A stretch of DNA of 64,000 bases from positions 3,406-67,405 of the forward strand of contig NZ_RQGQ01000013.1 of assembly GCF_004770265.1 (NCBI RefSeq), read 5' to 3'. The translations under genes and the position numbers were made by a program. The notes beneath the pieces were generated by a model that worked only from the letters and a program-made list of their open reading frames with translations, did not search any database and was not told where the DNA came from. This DNA is from Leptospira congkakensis. Lineage in GTDB: Bacteria; Spirochaetota; Leptospiria; Leptospirales; Leptospiraceae. Shown piece by piece: positions 46,315-53,966 of this stretch (within the stretch, counting starts at the first letter, position 1; every line of letters begins with the position of its first letter).

Positions 46315-48291
46315 ATGAAACAGACATTCACCTTCATTCTGTTATGTCTCTTCTATACGAACCTATCCGCTGACCCAAAAACTTGTCCTCAAATAAGTCC
46401 GGTTCCTTTTTCTTCCACCAAGGGCAATCCTTATGATCTTTCTGATCATTTAGTTTATTTCACACAGAACACTTCCATCCATTCTGTTAGCGAAGTTTCG
46501 AACTTATTTCAGACTTTACCTTTGCAAAATTCTAAAGGGGTGATCCCGAATTTTGGAAACACAGACAAACAGTATTGGTTTTGTTTTGTCATTCACAATG
46601 ATGAAAATGATTACAAACGAGTCGTCACCTATATCAAATACCCACTATTAGATGATGTTAAATTTTTCGCATTACGAGAATCAGGCGAAGTTACAAAAAA
46701 CCAACAAGGAAGGTTATTTCCTTTTGGGTATAGAGATAGGGATTACCGAGGTTTTAGTTTTGTTAACGATTTGTTACCTAGTGAAACAGTAACTTTTTTT
46801 ATCGGTGTAAAAACAGATAGTTCGATGTCCGTTCCTCTTATGATTGCTGAGGAAAAAAAATTCAACAGTTTTGCTTCTTTAGATACCTTACTGCAAGGAA
46901 TTTATTTCGGAATCGTTGGTGTTATGACCATATACAATCTATTTGTATATTTTATGGTTCGCGATAAAGCATATATCTTTTATGTATTGTATTTGTTTAT
47001 TTCGACAATCTTATTTCAACTTTCTTTACAAGGATTGTTGCCTGTTTTATTTTTCCCAAATTCTCCTGAATTTGTATATGATACACACAACCTTTTATAC
47101 ATTTTATTTTTACTCACCTGTTTTCCTCTAAGTATCACTTTTATGAACTTAAAAACCAATGCTCCACTCATTCGCAAATGGTATTTGGGGTTAATGATCC
47201 TTCCTCTTGTTTGTTTATGCCTTTTGCCTTTTTTACCTTACCGACTTATGAACCAAACAGGAGATATTTTTTCTTTTTTACTCGCATTCTTTGCTTTATT
47301 TGTTTCTTATTACGTTGCTTTTATCAAAAAATTTCCACCGGCTAGATTTTATTTTTATGGATACTTGATGGTGATAGTGGGTGGCCTCGCAACGGTTCTC
47401 AAATATATGGGAATTTTTCCGGTAAATACCTTCACAGAAAATTCATTCCAAGTAGGTATGGCGATCGAAGTTTTACTGATGGCCTTTGGACTTGGCGACA
47501 GAATCTCCGTGGTTCGCAAAGAAAAAGACAAAATCCAACTCAAAGCAGAAATCAACAAACAAAAGTTAATTGCTTATGGCAAAGAACTCAAATTAGCCCA
47601 AAAACTACAAGAGTCCACACTCCCCCAAATCCTACCCAAATTTCCTGGCCTTGTGATCAAAACTGGATATTTTCCGGCTTCTTTGGTGGGTGGGGATTTT
47701 TATGATCTCACCGTATTTGGCAAACATCAAATCTGTTGTTTGATTGCGGATGTAACCGGTCACGGTGTACCAGCTGCGATCGAAGCCGCCATGTTAAAAA
47801 TTGCCTATATGCAAACCTTGGCTTTTGCCAACAAACCTGGAAAGGTTTTGGAAAGTATCAATGTTTCCCTTGTTGGTAATTATAAAAATCAATTTCTCAC
47901 TGCGAGTGCCCTTTTTATCGACTTGGATTTGAAATTGTTGAAGGTCTCAAATGCAGGACATCCCGCCTTATACAAGTTTAACGAAAGTTCTACATCCATT
48001 GAAGTGATCCGACCCAAAGGAAAACTCATTGGATTTTCAAAAGATGTCCAATATCCAGAAGAAACTCACAAACTAACAACAGGTGATAAAATTTTATTAT
48101 TTACCGATGGAATTTGGGATTTGTGGGAAAACGGCGACTCGGGAGAAGAGGAATTACTGCGTTGGTTACTGGTTAGAAAAGCTGAATCCGTAGAATCTTT
48201 GTATGGTGGGATAGATGAACACATTCGCCTACGGAACAAAGAAGGTCCCGCAGACGATGATATAACATTTATTCTATTTGAAATTACTTAA
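46315..48291 (+). CDS. 7TM-DISM receptor with SpoIIE-type PP2C phosphatase
   Basis: A signal peptide is followed by a periplasmic 7TMR-DISMED2 beta-sandwich (residues 30-170), seven membrane segments (about 190-395), a short coiled linker (KEKDKIQLKAEINKQKL) and a PP2C/SpoIIE domain (about 430-655) with GGDFYDLTVFGK, CLIADVTGHGVPAAIEAAM and the late GPADDDITFILFE motif. It should sense an outside ligand and dephosphorylate a cytoplasmic target, probably a STAS-type anti-sigma antagonist such as that at 7160 (inference). The gene stands alone. Confidence 0.93.
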   Translation: MKQTFTFILLCLFYTNLSADPKTCPQISPVPFSSTKGNPYDLSDHLVYFTQNTSIHSVSEVSNLFQTLPLQNSKGVIPNFGNTDKQYWFCFVIHNDENDYKRVVTYIKYPLLDDVKFFALRESGEVTKNQQGRLFPFGYRDRDYRGFSFVNDLLPSETVTFFIGVKTDSSMSVPLMIAEEKKFNSFASLDTLLQGIYFGIVGVMTIYNLFVYFMVRDKAYIFYVLYLFISTILFQLSLQGLLPVLFFPNSPEFVYDTHNLLYILFLLTCFPLSITFMNLKTNAPLIRKWYLGLMILPLVCLCLLPFLPYRLMNQTGDIFSFLLAFFALFVSYYVAFIKKFPPARFYFYGYLMVIVGGLATVLKYMGIFPVNTFTENSFQVGMAIEVLLMAFGLGDRISVVRKEKDKIQLKAEINKQKLIAYGKELKLAQKLQESTLPQILPKFPGLVIKTGYFPASLVGGDFYDLTVFGKHQICCLIADVTGHGVPAAIEAAMLKIAYMQTLAFANKPGKVLESINVSLVGNYKNQFLTASALFIDLDLKLLKVSNAGHPALYKFNESSTSIEVIRPKGKLIGFSKDVQYPEETHKLTTGDKILLFTDGIWDLWENGDSGEEELLRWLLVRKAESVESLYGGIDEHIRLRNKEGPADDDITFILFEIT

Positions 48292-48297
48292 CAGAAA

Positions 48298-48318
48298 ATG
48301 CGGACTAAACGTCCGCAT
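48298..48318. terminator. Perfect hairpin between convergent genes, overlapping a stop codon
   Basis: ATGCGGAC pairs with GTCCGCAT around TAAAC (eight pairs). It lies between the phosphatase gene and the convergent cotransporter gene and covers the stop of the latter at 48305-48307. A short T/A-rich run on the minus side could end transcription. Confidence 0.65.
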
Positions 48319-49981
48319 AAATTGCCGCATTCAATAGTCGGGAAATATTGTCCAAATTACGAGAAATATCACGATAAAGAAGAGCTGGTAACAGATTGTC
48401 TTTTTTCTGATACTTTTTCTTCTTCACTTTAGAATCATTCTTTTTCACAGAACGAATCATTTGGAATCGGTATTCACGACTTTGGTTACGAATCTGCGGG
48501 TTACCAAGGATATCGAAAGTTTCACTTTGGTCCAAGTTCACAAGTAGAATGTCGTAGTGGTGTTTGAGTAAATCAATTTGGTCTTTTACAGTATGACCGA
48601 ACGTTTTGTCCAGGGATACTTTTTGACGGTGTGATTTTCTCATTTTTCTAGCAATGGATGCAAAGTTATCACCCATTTCTTCCACAGCCTTCACTCGTTC
48701 CATAATACCCAAAACATCTTTCGCATAGTTACCAGTCACACCGGTCTCTTGGATTTGGTTTAGGTAAGTCAAAACTTCTGTTCGAACTTGGTCTAACTCT
48801 TCTTCTTTTTTTAGTACCTGAAGGACACGAGTGGCATCGTAAGGTTGTAATAAAATCTGTTCTGTCAAACGAAGGAAATCGTATGTATCGCGAATGATTT
48901 TTTTTGTGAACTCAACAAGTTCCACCATCGCAAGTTCTGTTGTTTTCACAGCACCAGCTTGCAAAAGTCGAATGGAATCTTTGTCTTTTCCTGTTTTGGA
49001 TGCAAGTCCATCCACAATCGCACTCACCACTTTGGAGATTGTATTCACAAACCAAATAAGGATTAAAGTGTTCGTGATGTTGAACATTGTGTGGAATAAA
49101 GAGATATGGAATCTAGTTGATTCTTTATCTGTGAGTGGGTCACCAGGAACTAAGTCATCTACAATTCCTGTGAAAAGTTTAAAGAATATAAGTGCCCATA
49201 TCACCCCAAACACATTGAATAATGTGTGGGCAAGCGCTGCTTTTTTAGCATTTCGATTCCCCGGGATGGCCGCAAGGTTTGCAGTGATGGTAGTTCCAAT
49301 GTTTTCACCAAGGATCATACCGTATGCTGCATCGATTGGGATGTAACCTGAGAATGCAAGAGTGATGGTGATCGTTGTGGAAGCAGAAGAAGATTGGATA
49401 ACAATTGTTAACAAAGCTCCAATGAGAACAAACAACAATATGGTGTTGAATCCCATATTTGTATACTGTTGCAAAAAGAAAAAACTATCCGGATCTTTTG
49501 CACTATCGGGAACGGAACTTTTTAAATAATCCAATCCTAAAAACAAAAATCCAAACCCAATGAGGAAACTTCCCCAACCGGATCTACTTTCCTTTCTAGA
49601 AAAATTTAAGATCACTCCAAGAGCAACTGCCGGTAAAGCAAACGATGCAATGTTGAACTTAAATCCTAAAAAAGATACAATCCATGCAGTGATGGTGGTT
49701 CCAATATTGGCCCCCATGATGACACCGATGGCTTGTGCGAGTGAAATTAAACCAGCATTGACAAATCCAACCACTAGAACGGTGGTTGCCGAACTGGATT
49801 GTATTGTAGATGTAATAAATAGTCCGCTGAAAACAGCAGAGACTCTGTTTCTCGTCATAGACGAAAGAAAGGAACGAAGCCGATCTCCCGCCACGCGTTG
49901 TAAGGACTCACTTAGTAATTTCATCCCGTAGATGAAAATCCCGAGCCCACCTAAAACTTGAATAAGTAGTGACCAATTCAT
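48305..49981 (-). CDS. Na+/phosphate cotransporter with PhoU-like domain (NptA family)
   Basis: Eight to ten membrane segments carry the two inverted NaPi repeats, each with QSSSA..T followed by ANIGTTIT or ENIGTTITAN (residues 58-95 and about 195-240). The C-terminal 200 residues are a helical PhoU-like bundle (ELAMVELVEFTKKIIRDTYDFL and on). The length of 558 residues is typical. It should take up phosphate with sodium. It is alone on its strand, with its own promoter between 49982 and 50080 (shared with the FKBP gene). Confidence 0.94.
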   Translation of the reverse strand: MNWSLLIQVLGGLGIFIYGMKLLSESLQRVAGDRLRSFLSSMTRNRVSAVFSGLFITSTIQSSSATTVLVVGFVNAGLISLAQAIGVIMGANIGTTITAWIVSFLGFKFNIASFALPAVALGVILNFSRKESRSGWGSFLIGFGFLFLGLDYLKSSVPDSAKDPDSFFFLQQYTNMGFNTILLFVLIGALLTIVIQSSSASTTITITLAFSGYIPIDAAYGMILGENIGTTITANLAAIPGNRNAKKAALAHTLFNVFGVIWALIFFKLFTGIVDDLVPGDPLTDKESTRFHISLFHTMFNITNTLILIWFVNTISKVVSAIVDGLASKTGKDKDSIRLLQAGAVKTTELAMVELVEFTKKIIRDTYDFLRLTEQILLQPYDATRVLQVLKKEEELDQVRTEVLTYLNQIQETGVTGNYAKDVLGIMERVKAVEEMGDNFASIARKMRKSHRQKVSLDKTFGHTVKDQIDLLKHHYDILLVNLDQSETFDILGNPQIRNQSREYRFQMIRSVKKNDSKVKKKKYQKKDNLLPALLYRDISRNLDNISRLLNAAIYADV

Positions 49982-50080
49982 AGATGTAATATTTCCAAGG
50001 TTTAATTTCTTTGATTACAATTTGGTACCAACCTTTTATTCGGTTGCAGTATTTTTTTCCGTTGGTACTTTGTAACCAAT

Positions 50081-50566
50081 ATGTCAAAAACCATCAGCAA
50101 AGGAATGGTTGTAGGATTTTCCTATCACCTAAAGAACGCCCAGGGAGAAACTCTGGACCAATCAGACGAACCACTATTATACCTCCACGGCTGGCAAAAT
50201 ATCATTCCCGGTTTGGAAAAAGAACTAGAAGGATTAGTGAACGGAGATTCTAAAAATGTAACTGTACCACCTGAAGATGGTTATGGGACATATAACGAAG
50301 CTCTGATCTTTCAAGTTCCCAAAACGGAACTTCCTGCGGAAGCAGAGTTAGAAGTGGGAATGGAATTCCAAACGGACACTCCCGAAGGTAGAATGGTTCT
50401 ATACTTACAAGAAGTTCGTGATGCAGATGTCATTTTGAACGGCAATCACCCGTTAGCTGGAGAAACACTCCACTTTGCGGTTACAATTAAGTCCATTCGC
50501 GAAGCAACGGAAGAAGAATTGCAACACGGTCACGTGCACGGTCCAGGCGGACACCACCACCACTAG
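50081..50566 (+). CDS. SlyD-like FKBP-type peptidyl-prolyl isomerase
   Basis: This 161-residue FKBP has the SlyD layout: KGMVVGFSYHLKN..GETLDQS, then an IF-domain insertion, and a C-terminal HGHVHGPGGHHHH tail. Such proteins fold nascent chains and, through the His tail, bind nickel or other metals. The isomerase core begins at the first residues, without a signal peptide, so the protein is cytoplasmic. A divergent gap of 99 bases separates it from the cotransporter gene. Confidence 0.93.
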   Translation: MSKTISKGMVVGFSYHLKNAQGETLDQSDEPLLYLHGWQNIIPGLEKELEGLVNGDSKNVTVPPEDGYGTYNEALIFQVPKTELPAEAELEVGMEFQTDTPEGRMVLYLQEVRDADVILNGNHPLAGETLHFAVTIKSIREATEEELQHGHVHGPGGHHHH

Positions 50567-50823
50567 AATTCTCTTTTTTCGTAATTTTCTCTCTGGGTCT
50601 TCTTTCAGATTGCTTTTTTTAGAAAGGGTAATTACACTGACAGAAGATTCAGAGTATTGTTGATTTTCACCGCCGAAGTAGTCCTTTCAAGCTTGCACGC
50701 TGGTAGCTTTCCTAAGTTTTTCCCTGCATTTTTCTGGAGTTCTTACCCAAAATCCCTATTTAGGGTTCCGACGATTGTAAATCTAGAATTCCCGAGTCAA
50801 CTTTAACAAACAGGACAAAAACT
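50567..50823 (+). other. 257-base leader of the RRM-protein gene
   Basis: No ORF of interest is present. The stretch holds CCCTA-TT-TAGGG (near 50755) and a ribosome-site region just before the ATG at 50824. It could be a structured 5' leader, as seen for cold-shock RNA-binding proteins, but no known riboswitch was recognised. Confidence 0.35.
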
Positions 50824-51087
50824 ATGTCAGTAAACATTTACGTTGGCAACCTCTCTTACGATATGACTGAAGGTAAACTCAGTGAGCTTTTCGGAGCACA
50901 CGGAGCAGTAACTTCTGCAAAAATCATCACTGACCAGTATTCTGGCCGTTCTAAAGGTTTCGGATTCATCGAAATGAAAGATGGAAAAGAAGCTGATAAC
51001 GCAATTAAAGAACTTAACGGAAAGAACATTCTTAACCGTGAGATGAAAGTAAACATCGCAAAACCTAAAACAAACAACTGGAGATAA
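50824..51087 (+). CDS. RNA-binding protein with a single RRM
   Basis: The whole 87-residue protein is one RRM: RNP2 is IYVGNLSYDM and RNP1 is SKGFGFIEM. The C-terminal tail is short and basic. Single-RRM proteins of this type are often cold-inducible and may bind U-rich or structured RNA. A strong terminator lies 17 bases after the stop. It is probably a single-gene unit with a long leader. Confidence 0.95.
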   Translation: MSVNIYVGNLSYDMTEGKLSELFGAHGAVTSAKIITDQYSGRSKGFGFIEMKDGKEADNAIKELNGKNILNREMKVNIAKPKTNNWR

Positions 51088-51104
51088 TCCAAGTTTGCTG
51101 AAAG

Positions 51105-51141
51105 GCCGTCGCTTAACTAAAGGTTATGCGGCGGTTTTTTT
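51105..51141 (+). terminator. Intrinsic terminator of the RRM gene
   Basis: A 12-13 pair stem (GCCGTCGC..TAAC with GTTA..GCGGCGG, one mismatch and G-U pairs) with a five-base loop is followed directly by seven T. Confidence 0.92.
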
Positions 51142-51228
51142 GCCCAATTCGTTTTTGAAAAATAAAAAGAACTAATACAAATCCTTTTTTAAATAAATCC
51201 CTTTTCCTTTCACTCTTTCACTTACCCT

Positions 51229-51681
51229 CTACAAAACCAACTGGTATTTCGCTTTCATCTTCTCGATTTGTTCTTCTGGAATTTGATGTATATTTTTTCC
51301 GCCATGCCGATTCTCCACAGTCACAACATGAAGTCTATATCCAAATTCTTTCGCCAATTGAGTGTAAGGTGAAAGTTCCCAATCTAAAGTAAATGTATTG
51401 TCTACAATCACAAAAGGAACACCATGTTCGAGAGCTTGTTTTGTTTTGGATTCGCAGTCTTTGTACGCTAAATGATTTTTTTGATAATCAAAATGATAAT
51501 CACCAACTTCATTTTCAAAATAAGAATCAATCGAAAAGATAGGGGCTCCATTCGTAAGAGAAAGGGCTTTTGCCAAACTGGTTTTTCCGGAACCAGGAAT
51601 TCCTCTTAAAGCAAGTAATGTTTTGTTTGTATCGATGTTACTGAGATCGGTTCTCAAATCTTCTGATTTCTTAGATTCCAT
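51229..51681 (-). CDS. Small P-loop ATPase / kinase-like protein
   Basis: This 150-residue AAA_33-type protein has Walker A RGIPGSGKTSLAKAL near residue 25 and IFSIDSYFE, then FVIVDNTFTLDWE (Walker-B-like). It resembles polynucleotide- or small-molecule kinases that act on a short substrate, for example YjbQ/PNK-like NEDD4BP2-type. The substrate is unknown. It is complete and has no membrane segment. Confidence 0.85.
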   Translation of the reverse strand: MESKKSEDLRTDLSNIDTNKTLLALRGIPGSGKTSLAKALSLTNGAPIFSIDSYFENEVGDYHFDYQKNHLAYKDCESKTKQALEHGVPFVIVDNTFTLDWELSPYTQLAKEFGYRLHVVTVENRHGGKNIHQIPEEQIEKMKAKYQLVL

Positions 51682-51778
51682 TTTCTAAATCCTAGTTCTT
51701 TTTCACCTTAGGGAAAGAGAAAAATCTCGCCTGGAATGATTCTATCTGAAAGAATAGAACAGAAACAAGGAGACTTTT

Positions 51779-52150
51779 GTGTCATACGAAGCTTATAAAC
51801 TCATCCATATTTTCGGAATGTATCTTTTATTTTTATCTCTCGGGGGAATCACTCTCTACACAGTCAATGGGGGAAAAAAATCGGAGAACAAATTCAAAAC
51901 TGTGGCGGCCATCACTCATGGAGTAGCCCTCCTACTCATCATCGTTGCCGGATTTGGCCTTATGAAGTTTCGAGGAATTTCTCATTCCGCACTTCCAGTT
52001 TGGGTGATTTTAAAAATCGTCATCTGGCTTGCGTTTGGTGGACTTTTAGCAATGGCTTCCAAAAAAGAAAAATTTGCCAAAATCCTTTGGTTTGTATTTC
52101 CTCTTTTAGGTTTAGCTGCGGCTTACCTCGCTTTCTACCAACCGTTTTAA
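51779..52150 (+). CDS. Small four-segment membrane protein
   Basis: Family not recognised. It begins at GTG 51779 with CAAGGAG eight bases upstream. The 123 residues form four hydrophobic helices with conserved-looking His at KLIHIFGM, AITHGVALLL and GISHSALPVW, a pattern seen in small heme- or quinone-linked membrane proteins (SirB/cytochrome b-like). Histidines in helices 1 and 2 could hold a heme, but this is only a guess. Confidence 0.75.
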   Translation: MSYEAYKLIHIFGMYLLFLSLGGITLYTVNGGKKSENKFKTVAAITHGVALLLIIVAGFGLMKFRGISHSALPVWVILKIVIWLAFGGLLAMASKKEKFAKILWFVFPLLGLAAAYLAFYQPF

Positions 52151-52163
52151 TTTTCTAAACCAC

Positions 52164-52193
52164 ACCCTCCCGTAGATTCTAACACGGGAGGGT
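52164..52193. terminator. Strong hairpin terminator
   Basis: ACCCTCCCGT and ACGGGAGGGT pair perfectly over ten bases with a ten-base loop, followed after five bases by a T-run on the plus strand. It ends the gene at 51779. Confidence 0.85.
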
Positions 52194-52291
52194 CTCAATT
52201 TTTCATTCTTACCTTTTTCTTTTTCTATTCTCAAATCTAACTCTGTCTACATAAAGAAGACAATTGATGTAAATTGGATCTAGGACGGAAT

Positions 52292-53686
52292 ATGATGGAG
52301 AAACGAATCGAAACCGACTCTATGGGTGAAATTGAAGTAGAAAGCTCTCGTTATTGGGGTGCACAAACAGAACGTTCCCTCCACCACTTCCATATCGGCA
52401 ATGATAGATTTCCAAGAGAAATGATTCGAGCTCTTGGAATTTTAAAAAAGTGCGCAGCATTAACAAACAAAGAGTTAGGTATCTTATCTCTAGAAAAAAC
52501 GGAACTCATCGTCAAAGCGGCAGAAGAAGTCATTGTCGGAACTTTAGATGATCACTTTCCTCTTGCCATATGGCAAACCGGATCGGGAACACAAACCAAT
52601 ATGAATGTGAATGAAGTCATTTCCAATCGTGCCATCGAAATGGCAGATGGAGTTATGGGTTCCAAAAAACCCATCCATCCCAATGATGATGTTAACAAAG
52701 CCCAAAGTTCCAACGATACCTTTCCGACAGCCATGCACATTGCCTGTGCCGAACAATTGGTTCACAAACTCATTCCCGCCTTACAAACACTTCACGATAC
52801 CTTCGAAAAAAAATCAAAAGAGTTTGGCAAGATCATTAAAATTGGCCGAACCCATTTACAAGATGCCACACCACTCACTCTCGGTCAGGAATTTTCAGGT
52901 TATGTACAACAACTCTCCTATTCCATAGATAGAATCAAACGGGTGTTACCATCTGTTTACCGATTGGCACTTGGCGGAACGGCTGTGGGAACAGGACTCA
53001 ATACCCATCCTGATTTTGCAGCGGGAGCAGCGGCGGCAATTGCTAAAGAAACAGGACTTTCTTTTATCACTGCAGAGAACAAGTTTGAAGCACTTGCTGC
53101 CCATGATTCGTTAGTCGAAGTCAGTGGAGTTTTAAAAACTATTGCCTGTTCTCTGATGAAAATTGCAAACGACATTCGTTGGTTGGCCTCTGGCCCACGC
53201 TCTGGGATTGGAGAAATCTCCATTCCCGAAAATGAACCAGGCTCTTCCATTATGCCAGGAAAGGTCAATCCCACACAATCGGAAGCCATGACTATGGTTG
53301 CCGCTCAGGTCATTGGAAATGATGTGGCCGTGAATCTAGGAGGATCTTCCGGCAATTTTGAACTGAATGTGTTCAAACCACTGATTATTTTTAATGTCTT
53401 AAATTCCATACGACTGTTAGCGGATGCAAGCGTCTCTTTTGAAGAACATTGCGTAAGAGGAATTGAACCGAACCTCGAAACCATAAACCAAAATTTGAAT
53501 CGTTCGCTGATGCTTGTGACCGCACTCAATCCATATATTGGTTATGACAAGGCAGCAAAGATTGCGAAAACAGCTCATAAAGAAAATTCTACTTTGAAAG
53601 AAGCAGGAATCAAACTAGGAATCCTCACTGGAGAAGAATTTGACGAATGGGTGAAACCGGAAGAGATGATCTCTCCTCAAGAGTAG
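52292..53686 (+). CDS. fumC: Fumarate hydratase, class II
   Basis: This iron-independent fumarase interconverts fumarate and malate in the TCA cycle. Motifs [32 protein letters not shown] and the signature [13 protein letters not shown] are present. The start used is ATG 52292 (MMEKRIET...), preceded by AGGA; the TTG at 52274 is less likely. That gives 464 residues, the family norm. A second, unrelated class I fumarase is at 58141. Confidence 0.96.
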   Translation: MMEKRIETDSMGEIEVESSRYWGAQTERSLHHFHIGNDRFPREMIRALGILKKCAALTNKELGILSLEKTELIVKAAEEVIVGTLDDHFPLAIWQTGSGTQTNMNVNEVISNRAIEMADGVMGSKKPIHPNDDVNKAQSSNDTFPTAMHIACAEQLVHKLIPALQTLHDTFEKKSKEFGKIIKIGRTHLQDATPLTLGQEFSGYVQQLSYSIDRIKRVLPSVYRLALGGTAVGTGLNTHPDFAAGAAAAIAKETGLSFITAENKFEALAAHDSLVEVSGVLKTIACSLMKIANDIRWLASGPRSGIGEISIPENEPGSSIMPGKVNPTQSEAMTMVAAQVIGNDVAVNLGGSSGNFELNVFKPLIIFNVLNSIRLLADASVSFEEHCVRGIEPNLETINQNLNRSLMLVTALNPYIGYDKAAKIAKTAHKENSTLKEAGIKLGILTGEEFDEWVKPEEMISPQE

Positions 53687-53779
53687 TTTTTGCCCTTAAA
53701 GATCAAATAAAACAATAAATTAGTATATCATAATATAATGACTTACAATAAATGATACATATCTTCCATAATAAAGTGA

Positions 53780-53807
53780 TTGACTTTTTTAACCAATTCT
53801 TTTTATT
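53780..53807 (+). promoter_or_regulatory. Possible promoter of the riboswitch message
   Basis: TTGACT at 53780-53785 and TTTATT at 53802-53807 are 16 bases apart, just before the conserved riboswitch sequence starts. The -10 box is weak, so this is tentative. Confidence 0.4.
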
Positions 53808-53810
53808 TGG

Positions 53811-53924
53811 CCTTGTCTAGCTCTTATAGAGACGGGGGAACCAAATTTTGGGGCGTACTGCTATTGCAGAGGATATCTCTCAATCCTAGCCCGACAGCTA
53901 ACCTCGGAGACTTTGAGGGAAGGT
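53811..53924 (+). ncRNA. ydaO/yuaA (cyclic-di-AMP) riboswitch aptamer
   Basis: Two conserved blocks of the ydaO motif are seen: GACGGGGGAACCA (53831-53843) and CCCGACAGCTAACCTCG (53890-53906), the latter identical over this stretch to the B. subtilis ydaO core as recalled. CGGGG can pair with CCTCG and GTCT (53815-53818) with AGAC (53908-53911) as in the known fold. Between the blocks lies a variable arm (CTGCTATTGCAG hairpin and others). It stands directly before a cation:proton antiporter, the expected gene class for c-di-AMP control of potassium balance. Confidence 0.93.
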
Positions 53925-53960
53925 AAACAACCTTCCACAAACTATTTTTTGTAAGGAAGG
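53918..53960 (+). promoter_or_regulatory. Mutually exclusive hairpins of the riboswitch expression platform
   Basis: The segment ACCTTCC (53930-53936) can pair with GGAAGGT (53918-53924, at the aptamer 3' edge; loop AAACA) or, using CCTTCC, with GGAAGG (53955-53960), the Shine-Dalgarno of the antiporter (ATG at 53967), strengthened by ACAAA with TTTGT. The two stems cannot coexist, so the first frees and the second hides the ribosome site. A T6 run (53945-53950) also follows the first stem, which leaves termination possible. Confidence 0.7.
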
Positions 53961-53966
53961 AAGTTT

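Noticed and set aside
48894..49346. A 150-codon open frame antisense to the Na/Pi cotransporter
   Set aside because: It is a shadow of the cotransporter reading frame, with no start signal or recognisable domain.
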